A stretch of DNA of 9,886 bases from Candidatus Nomurabacteria bacterium (GTDB lineage Bacteria; Patescibacteriota; Minisyncoccia; Phycocordibacterales; UBA9973): contig JAIOPY010000005.1 in assembly GCA_021413625.1 (NCBI GenBank), forward strand, positions 1-9,886, written 5' to 3'. The translations under genes and the position numbers were made by a program. The notes under the pieces are model-generated. The model searched no databases and was not told the DNA's origin. It saw nothing but the letters and a program-made list of their open reading frames with translations. Positions 5,884 to 9,886 of this stretch are shown piece after piece (position 1 is the first letter of the stretch; each line of letters begins with the position of its first letter).

Positions 5884-5892
5884 TGATATATT
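5884..5892 (+). promoter_or_regulatory. Extended -10 box of the ICMT-like gene
   Basis: TG-A-TATATT lies between polA and the next gene. It ends 3 nt before ATG 5896 and 6 nt before ATG 5899. By the spacing seen elsewhere in the window, the second ATG fits a leaderless start better. Confidence 0.5.
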
Positions 5893-5895
5893 ACT

Positions 5896-6390
5896 ATGAT
5901 GCAAGAGTTAAGTAAAAAAGAGTCCGACCTAGGGGTTGTTTTCAGTGGAAAAACCGTACATCGTGTTTTAGCTCACTCTTATGGCTTATACTTTTTGTTA
6001 TTTTTACTTGGATTTTTTTTGAGCTTGGCGTTTCCTATAAAAATACTCTCTTCTGCCATAACTAGACCTTCAGGTTTTATTCTTTTAGTTCTAGCGTCCA
6101 TTTTAATATTTTGGGCGCAGCACACATCACGGAATTTAGATAAAAAGGATGAATTAAAAAAAGAAAGTTTTTGTCGTGGCCCATATCGTTATACTAGAAG
6201 CCCAACCCATTTAGGGCTTTTCCTTTTGTTTTTTGGTTTTGGAGTTTTAATCAACTCTTTCTTTATAATGTTAACTACTTTGGTTTCTTTTTTCGTAACT
6301 AAATTTATTTTTGTAAATAAGCAAGAAGCTATTTTGACAGAGAAATATGGTGCACCGTATCTAGAGTATAAAAAAGCAGTTAAGTTTTAA
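5896..6390 (+). CDS. Isoprenylcysteine carboxyl methyltransferase-like membrane protein
   Basis: This 164-aa protein has hydrophobic segments at about 29-50, 58-75 and a long pair within 105-140. It carries the C-terminal signature of the ICMT/phospholipid-methyltransferase superfamily. That signature is GPYRYTRSPTHLG (95-107, the usual place of the R-H/S-P-x-Y/H motif) and, after the last membrane segment, KQEAILTEKYGAPYLEYKK (142-160), with the glutamate and Y-x-x-Y pattern that cap the S-adenosylmethionine site. Members methylate small or lipid-like substrates in the membrane. Prokaryotic substrates are mostly unknown, so none is assigned. ATG 5896 and ATG 5899 are alternative starts; the -10 box spacing favours 5899 (163 aa). 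It lies 21 bp after polA and 14 bp before the holA-like gene, so partial co-transcription is likely. Confidence 0.75.
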   Translation: MMQELSKKESDLGVVFSGKTVHRVLAHSYGLYFLLFLLGFFLSLAFPIKILSSAITRPSGFILLVLASILIFWAQHTSRNLDKKDELKKESFCRGPYRYTRSPTHLGLFLLFFGFGVLINSFFIMLTTLVSFFVTKFIFVNKQEAILTEKYGAPYLEYKKAVKF

Positions 6391-6404
6391 ATACTAAATA
6401 AGCC

Positions 6405-7052
6405 ATGATATATCTTTTTTCCGGAGATGATGTAAAAAATAAGCACAATGCTTATATCAAATTTATAAAATCCATACCCAAAGCTACGGAGACTTTTTTT
6501 ATTAGCAGAAACGAGTTCAATAAAATGCAGGTAGAAAGCCTGTATTCTGGCTCGGGACTTTTTTTTGCTAAATCTGCTGTCATTTTTTCTAATGTTTTAG
6601 AACGGGAAGAGCTAAGAGAGTTTATTTTAGAAAAATTAGAGTTAATGGGGGAGTCCCAAAATGATTTTATATTTTTAGAAGGTAAGTTAGGTAAGCCTGT
6701 AATAGATGCTTTTAAAAAAGCTAGAGCAGAAATAAATATTTTTGAATTGCCGAAAGCAAAATTGGAAAAATTTGATAACTTTTTACTAGCCAACGCCTTC
6801 GGACAAAAAGACAGATTAAACCTCTGGATTTATTTTCGTATGGCGGTGGATAGAGGGGTAGTGATGGAAGAGCTCGTTGGGGTTTTAGGTTGGAAAGCTA
6901 AAGATATGATTTTAAAAAAGAATTTTGGTAAATTCTCTGAAAACGAATTAAAAAATTTTGTTGCCAAACTTTCTTATCTATTACCAGAAGCTAGGGCTAA
7001 AGGCGAGGACGCCGAAGCTGCTTTTGAACAGTTTTTATTGGAAGCGTTCTAA
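6405..7052 (+). CDS. holA: HolA-like protein (DNA polymerase III delta subunit, short form)
   Basis: The protein has 215 aa, against about 340 for the classical delta subunit of the clamp loader, which opens the sliding clamp. The N-terminus MIYLFSGDD matches the opening beta strand and the G-x-D/E-D position of HolA. Early segments resemble the first domain (SLYSGSGLFFAKSAVIFSNV, 46-65, the usual L-F-s-x-x-r-l-v-i-l region). The C-terminal LPEARAKGEDAEAAFEQFLL (193-212) resembles the final collar helices. Most of the middle is shortened. There is no Walker A motif, as expected for delta. The identification rests on this pattern and on the polA neighbour, not on strong motifs, so it is moderate. 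No clear -10 box precedes it (TACTAA at 6392-6397 is weak), so it is probably co-transcribed from upstream. Confidence 0.55.
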   Translation: MIYLFSGDDVKNKHNAYIKFIKSIPKATETFFISRNEFNKMQVESLYSGSGLFFAKSAVIFSNVLEREELREFILEKLELMGESQNDFIFLEGKLGKPVIDAFKKARAEINIFELPKAKLEKFDNFLLANAFGQKDRLNLWIYFRMAVDRGVVMEELVGVLGWKAKDMILKKNFGKFSENELKNFVAKLSYLLPEARAKGEDAEAAFEQFLLEAF

Positions 7053-7064
7053 ACATCAAACTTC

Positions 7065-7093
7065 TTGATTTATAGGCTTATTTCATATATATT
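7065..7093 (+). promoter_or_regulatory. Promoter of tRNA-Lys
   Basis: TTGATT (7065-7070), an exact 17-bp spacer and TATATT (7088-7093) predict a start near 7100, one or two bases before the mature 5' end at 7102. Unlike the protein genes here, it has a recognisable -35 box. The -35 overlaps a weak hairpin ATCAA/TTGAT (7055-7069) just past holA. Confidence 0.55.
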
Positions 7094-7101
7094 TCATAAA
7101 C

Positions 7102-7174
7102 GCGCCCGTAGCTCAGTCGGTAGAGCTGCTCCCTTTTAAGGAGAAGGTCGCAGGTTCGATTCCTGCCGGGCGCA
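7102..7174 (+). tRNA. tRNA-Lys (anticodon UUU)
   Basis: A full cloverleaf folds. The acceptor stem GCGCCCG (7102-7108) pairs with CGGGCGC (7167-7173), with discriminator A7174. The D stem is GCTC/GAGC. The anticodon loop CTTTTAA (7133-7139) has anticodon TTT at 7135-7137. The T arm is GCAGG-TTCGATT-CCTGC (7150-7166). CCA is not encoded and must be added by the CCA-adding enzyme. The first anticodon-stem pair (G7128-A7144, positions 27-43) is a mismatch. It lies between holA and the convergent peptidoglycan-binding protein gene. Confidence 0.96.
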
Positions 7175-7193
7175 CAATTATAAAAGAGTTTAT

Positions 7194-7721
7194 CTATTGG
7201 GTCTCTAGCCAGTCAATCATTTTAGCAAAAGTGGAAGGTCCAGCTTCGCCATCAGCGGTTAGTCCAACTGCTTTTTGGAATTTTATTACATCTGCCTTAG
7301 TGCCTGCGCCGTAGTCGTTATCTACTTTTTTAGTAGTTCCATTATAAATATTTAAAAAAGTTTGCACTGTACCAACTCTTGTTCCACGAGATTTTTCTTT
7401 CATATAAACCTTATCGTCAATGAGTTTCTGTAGGTCGTTTATTAAACTTTGGTATTTAGTTGAAACTACTGGTTCTTTTACCACTGGAGCTGGAGTTTCT
7501 TCTATTTTTTCTTCTTGAGTCGCTTGCAGAGAAGCAAGTGTGTCTTTCAGTTCATCTATTTCTTCTTGCAGCTCTTCATTTTTTTGTTCCAGTTCTTCTT
7601 GTTTTTGTCTATTAGCATGAACATCTCCAGGTTCTATGGTGTAAAATGCCCAGTAGCCTAAAAGACATGCTAACACTATGGAAATAACTAGAAAGATTAA
7701 AAATTTAAAGTTTTGAAACAT
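7194..7721 (-). CDS. Membrane-anchored coiled-coil protein with peptidoglycan-binding domain
   Basis: This 175-aa protein has an N-terminal membrane segment (about 7-28) without a clear cleavage site. A Glu/Gln/Lys-rich heptad region (about 36-76) reads as a coiled coil and is followed by a Pro/Val linker (76-87). The C-terminal domain (about 92-172) fits the PG_binding_1 fold: GTRVGTVQTFLNIYNG (113-128), then VDNDYGAGTKADVIKFQKAV (133-152) and GLTADGEAGPSTFAKM (153-168). This is the usual repeat-pair with the x-V-x-x-F-Q-x-x-x-G-L-x-x-D-G core. It probably tethers the cell membrane to the wall, perhaps as an oligomer. No catalytic domain is present. The ATG at 7721 lies 6 nt after an extended -10 box (TGATATAAT, 7736-7728), so the message is probably leaderless. 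The stop is TAG. Confidence 0.8.
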   Translation of the reverse strand: MFQNFKFLIFLVISIVLACLLGYWAFYTIEPGDVHANRQKQEELEQKNEELQEEIDELKDTLASLQATQEEKIEETPAPVVKEPVVSTKYQSLINDLQKLIDDKVYMKEKSRGTRVGTVQTFLNIYNGTTKKVDNDYGAGTKADVIKFQKAVGLTADGEAGPSTFAKMIDWLETQ

Positions 7722-7727
7722 GTAAGT

Positions 7728-7736
7728 ATTATATCA
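7728..7736 (-). promoter_or_regulatory. Extended -10 box of the peptidoglycan-binding protein gene
   Basis: The minus strand reads TG-A-TATAAT and then 6 nt before the ATG at 7721. This is a perfect extended -10, with no Shine-Dalgarno site and no clear -35. Confidence 0.65.
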
Positions 7737-7779
7737 ATAAGACAGGATTGAAGCAAAAACAGGCTTTTATTCTAATAAA

Positions 7780-7788
7780 TGTTAAAAT
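7780..7788 (+). promoter_or_regulatory. Extended -10 box of the 47-aa membrane peptide gene
   Basis: TG-T-TAAAAT ends 8 nt before the ATG at 7797. It is the same nonamer as upstream of ruvC and matches the spacing used by the other protein genes, which supports the reality of this small gene. Confidence 0.5.
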
Positions 7789-7796
7789 AAATAGGC

Positions 7797-7940
7797 ATGT
7801 CCGCAGTCCACAAATCCCTTTTATATCTGCTTATTATTACTTTGATAAGCTCCGCCCTGTCTTACGTTATCGTAATCCGAGCATTTAACACTTATTATGA
7901 TGATATAGATTACGCTGGCTTCAAACTAGTTTTTCCCTAA
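7797..7940 (+). CDS. 47-aa single-pass membrane peptide, unknown function
   Basis: The frame starts at ATG 7797 and ends at TAA 7938-7940. It encodes MSAVHKSLLYLLIITLISSA followed by LSYVIVIRAF and an acidic, Tyr-rich tail (NTYYDDIDYAGFKLVFP). Residues about 8-27 form one membrane helix. A positive N-terminus and acidic C-terminus suggest the tail faces outward. I know no family for it. Support comes from the extended -10 box 8 nt upstream, the membrane-peptide composition and the otherwise empty 204-bp gap it fills. Its last 15 bp overlap the 3' end of the convergent SGNH hydrolase gene (stop at 7926), an arrangement common in compact genomes. Confidence 0.55.
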   Translation: MSAVHKSLLYLLIITLISSALSYVIVIRAFNTYYDDIDYAGFKLVFP

Positions 7941-8546
7941 AACTTTTTTCATAATTGGGATTACTCTGCTTGCGATTACTTCATAGCCTTTATCATTCGG
8001 GTGAATACCGTCAGACATTAAATCTTTTTTTGTTATAATTTTTTCTAAAACATCTGACAGATATGCCGTTTTATATTCTTCTGCTAAATTTTCAAAATCA
8101 TTTTCATATCCATCAGTTAAAACACCACCTCTAACTCCAAGCAAAACAACTAAAGTTCCATTGTTTTGTAATTTTTCAATAATAGTCCCTAGGTTTTTGA
8201 AAGTTTCTTCTTTGGGTATGCGGCGCAAGATATCATTACCTCCTAAAAGGAGCATCACAATGCCTGGGTCTAAAGAAATAACTTCATCAAGTCGTGATAT
8301 TGCTGAAGAGGTTGTATCTCCACTTCTACCTTTATTTATTATTGGAATATTTAATTCACGCTCGGTGTTTGGAATAAAACCTCCTCCGTTAGATGAACCT
8401 ACTCCTTCTATTAAACTATCGCCAAATGCCACAATAGTATTGTTTTTAGCGGGGTAGTTTACAATTTTTTCTTCTGTGTGGAATAACACATACAAAACTA
8501 GCAGTGATACTATTATTCCAACCCAAAACAACTCCTTTTTTCCCAT
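7926..8546 (-). CDS. Membrane-anchored SGNH/GDSL-family hydrolase
   Basis: This 206-aa protein has an N-terminal membrane segment (about 7-23) and then an SGNH esterase domain. Block I is AFGDSLIEGVG (40-50) with nucleophile Ser44. Block II is NKGRSGDTT (71-79) with the oxyanion Gly. Block III is LGGND (101-105) with Asn104. Block V is SDGIHPNDKGY (178-188) with catalytic Asp179 and His182. The catalytic set is complete and the layout matches TesA-like arylesterase/lysophospholipase proteins, so it is probably an active esterase acting outside the cytoplasmic membrane. The substrate (lipid, acylated sugar or wall glycan acetyl group) cannot be told. The start at 8546 lies 6 nt after TG-A-TATTAT (8561-8553). 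It is divergent from the Gmad2 gene across 48 bp. The stop is TAG. Confidence 0.9.
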   Translation of the reverse strand: MGKKELFWVGIIVSLLVLYVLFHTEEKIVNYPAKNNTIVAFGDSLIEGVGSSNGGGFIPNTERELNIPIINKGRSGDTTSSAISRLDEVISLDPGIVMLLLGGNDILRRIPKEETFKNLGTIIEKLQNNGTLVVLLGVRGGVLTDGYENDFENLAEEYKTAYLSDVLEKIITKKDLMSDGIHPNDKGYEVIASRVIPIMKKVLGKN

Positions 8547-8552
8547 GGCTAC

Positions 8553-8586
8553 ATAATATCACAGGTTTAATTTTAGATGTTATAAT
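8553..8586. promoter_or_regulatory. Divergent extended -10 boxes (SGNH hydrolase / Gmad2 protein)
   Basis: On the minus strand TG-A-TATTAT (8561-8553) ends 6 nt before the hydrolase ATG. On the plus strand TG-T-TATAAT (8578-8586) ends 8 nt before the Gmad2 ATG at 8595. Both genes appear leaderless and share a 48-bp control region. Confidence 0.6.
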
Positions 8587-8594
8587 GTTTTTAT

Positions 8595-9128
8595 ATGCGA
8601 CAATCATTTTTAAGAGTTTTTGCTTTGTTTATTCTGGTGTTTATTCTTGGGGTCATGTATTTATTTTCACTAAAAAGTTCTTCGCCGAAAAATGAAGAAC
8701 AAATTGCTTGTACCATGGATGCGAAAATGTGTCCTGATGGTAGTTATGTTGGCAGAAGCGGTCTAAAATGTGAATTTACACCTTGCCCAGAACCAAAAGC
8801 AGATAAATCAGATTTTATAAAAGTTTCTAATCCGCAGCCAAACCAAATAGTTACAAGCCCTCTAGAGCTTACTGGAGAAGCTCGGTTGTGGTATTTTGAA
8901 GGGTCTTTTCCGGTTGAAATATTAGATGCAAATGGCAAAAAATTAGGAGTAAGTTATGTGCAAGCTGAAGGTGAGTGGATGACAACTGAGTTTGTCCCTT
9001 TTAAAGGAAATCTTATTTTTTCTTCACCTGAAACTTCTACTGGCACACTTATTTTAAGAAAAGATAATCCTTCTGATATGCGAGAGCTTGATGACAGTAT
9101 TTCTATACCTATTCGCTTTTCTCCATAA
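8595..9128 (+). CDS. Exported Gmad2 immunoglobulin-like domain protein with four-cysteine motif
   Basis: This 177-aa protein has an N-terminal membrane segment or signal anchor (about 8-25). A short four-cysteine module (Cys39, 46, 59 and 64, with MCPDGSYVGRSGLKCEFTPC at 45-64) is likely to form two disulfides outside the cell. The C-terminal domain (about 73-175) fits Gmad2, the Ig-like domain first described in spore-germination proteins. Its marks are ISNP-like VSNPQPNQIVTSPLELTG (77-94), GEARLWYFEGSFPVEILD (94-111), PFKGNLIF (135-142) and GTLILRKDNPSD (150-161). This cysteine module with a Gmad2 domain is, to my knowledge, frequent in Parcubacteria proteins. The role is probably an extracellular binding or adhesion module, with no catalysis visible. 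The ATG is 8 nt after an extended -10 box. uvrB follows after 18 bp with its own -10 box. Confidence 0.8.
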   Translation: MRQSFLRVFALFILVFILGVMYLFSLKSSSPKNEEQIACTMDAKMCPDGSYVGRSGLKCEFTPCPEPKADKSDFIKVSNPQPNQIVTSPLELTGEARLWYFEGSFPVEILDANGKKLGVSYVQAEGEWMTTEFVPFKGNLIFSSPETSTGTLILRKDNPSDMRELDDSISIPIRFSP

Positions 9129-9131
9129 CTT

Positions 9132-9140
9132 TGTTATCTT
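9132..9140 (+). promoter_or_regulatory. Extended -10 box of uvrB
   Basis: TG-T-TATCTT ends 6 nt before the uvrB ATG at 9147, inside the 18-bp gap after the Gmad2 gene. No SOS-type operator or Shine-Dalgarno site is visible in the gap. Confidence 0.45.
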
Positions 9141-9146
9141 GTAGTT

Positions 9147-9886
9147 ATGCCAAGCATTTTTAAATTACATAACCCCTTTAAACCAGCGGGCGACCAACCA
9201 GTGGCTATTTCCAAGCTTTTAGAAGGTTTAGCTAAAGGTATGGATAAACAAACTCTTCTAGGAGCCACAGGCACCGGTAAGACTTTTACTATGGCAAATG
9301 TAATAGCAAAGTATAATAAACCTACTTTAGTAATTGCTCACAACAAAACCCTCGCAGCTCAACTAGCTCAAGAATTTAAACAATTTTTCCCTGAGTCCGC
9401 AGTCCATTATTTTGTTTCTTATTATGATTATTATCAACCTGAAGCATACATGCCAGTGTCTGATACTTATATTGAAAAAGATGCTTCTATCAATAAAGAA
9501 ATAGACATGCTTCGCCATGCTAGCACTCAAGCGCTGCTTACTCGTCCTGATGTGATTATAGTGGCATCGGTGTCTTGTATTTACGGTTTAGGAAGTCCGG
9601 AAGAATATGAAAAAGTTAATTTAAAAATTGAGCTTGGTATGAAGATGGACCGCATGACTTTAATGAAACGTCTAATTGAAATTCATTTTGAAAGAACAAA
9701 TGCCGATCTAAATCCAGGAACTTTTCGCTCTATTGGAACAAAGGTAGAATTTATGCCTGTTTCAGATACGATGATGTTTCAAATAGAAATGGAGGATGGA
9801 TTTATAAGTAAAATTACTAAAGTTGACCCTATTTCTTCGCAAATTTTAAAAGAAGAAAACAACATTTTTGTTTTCCCAGCAAAACA
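9147..9886 (+). CDS. uvrB: Excinuclease ABC subunit UvrB, N-terminal part (runs off the window)
   Basis: 246 complete codons are present. UvrB is the damage-verification helicase of nucleotide excision repair; it receives the lesion from UvrA and recruits UvrC. The start MPSIFKLHNPFKPAGDQPVA is typical. Walker A GATGTGKT lies at 39-46, motif Ia region HNKTLAAQLAQEF at 65-77, and the DNA-gripping beta-hairpin begins at YYDYYQPEAY (92-101) and continues through ASVSCIYGLG (140-149). The region 180-220 (IHFERTNADLNPGTFRSIGTKVEF) is the UvrA-interacting domain. It deviates from the usual RGDVVEIFP wording (GTKVEFMP here), a divergence I regard as lineage-specific. The helicase C-terminal half and UvrC-binding tail are outside the window. 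Confidence 0.95.
   Translation, partial: MPSIFKLHNPFKPAGDQPVAISKLLEGLAKGMDKQTLLGATGTGKTFTMANVIAKYNKPTLVIAHNKTLAAQLAQEFKQFFPESAVHYFVSYYDYYQPEAYMPVSDTYIEKDASINKEIDMLRHASTQALLTRPDVIIVASVSCIYGLGSPEEYEKVNLKIELGMKMDRMTLMKRLIEIHFERTNADLNPGTFRSIGTKVEFMPVSDTMMFQIEMEDGFISKITKVDPISSQILKEENNIFVFPAK

Noticed and set aside
7738..7864. 9-bp inverted repeat TAAGACAGG/CCTGTCTTA separated by about 110 bp
   Set aside because: One arm lies inside the 47-aa peptide gene. A 9-bp match at this distance is plausible by chance, and no other support was found.
1..9886. Alternative genetic code (TGA read as glycine, as in Gracilibacteria/Absconditabacteria)
   Set aside because: None of the ten stops is TGA, but the long genes read through with no in-frame TGA at conserved positions and use TGG and GGN normally. 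The absence of TGA stops in a small AT-rich sample is not informative.
1..9886. CRISPR array, insertion sequence, prophage or integrase
   Set aside because: No spaced direct-repeat array, transposase, integrase or attachment-site signature was seen in any frame.

Overview
The window looks like a piece of an AT-rich Candidate Phyla Radiation genome (Patescibacteria, most likely Parcubacteria). The reasons are the very compact layout, a family-A DNA polymerase without the proofreading domain, a short HolA-like protein, a cytoplasmic PilB ATPase beside repair genes, and small one-pass exported proteins carrying Gmad2, SGNH and peptidoglycan-binding domains. The lineage is inferred from these traits, not proven. 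All ten complete or broken reading frames whose end lies in the window stop with TAA or TAG, and the long genes read cleanly in the standard bacterial code.

Layout. Positions 1-72 (minus) hold the first 24 codons of ruvC. Positions 73-547 hold an unusual insert-like stretch: a promoter, a 49-codon GC-rich mini-gene with a Shine-Dalgarno site, and then a run of hairpins. Positions 548-1461 (minus) are ruvB, broken by an internal deletion of about 36 codons plus a frameshift. Positions 1462-1756 hold divergent promoters and what looks like a free-standing structured small RNA with its own promoter and terminator. pilB (minus, 1757-3454) and polA (plus, 3493-5874) diverge from a 38-bp gap. polA is followed by an isoprenylcysteine-methyltransferase-like membrane protein gene, a holA-like gene and tRNA-Lys(UUU). 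Positions 7194-9128 hold a cluster of cell-envelope genes: a coiled-coil/peptidoglycan-binding protein (minus), a previously unlisted 47-aa membrane peptide (plus), an SGNH hydrolase (minus) and a Gmad2 protein (plus). The window ends inside uvrB (plus, from 9147).

Functionally the window mixes DNA repair and replication (RuvC, RuvB, PolA, HolA-like, UvrB) with envelope and pilus functions (PilB, SGNH hydrolase, peptidoglycan-binding protein, Gmad2 protein, ICMT-like protein). Nearly every protein gene has a -10 box, usually an extended TGn-TATAAT type, ending only 6-9 nt before its ATG and no Shine-Dalgarno site, so most mRNAs here are probably leaderless. The two stable RNAs have -35/-10 promoters instead, and the GC-rich mini-gene is the one protein gene with a leader and a Shine-Dalgarno site.

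The strongest leads for something undescribed are the RNA at about 1573-1752, the compositionally alien mini-gene and hairpin cluster at 109-533, and the leaderless promoter signature.
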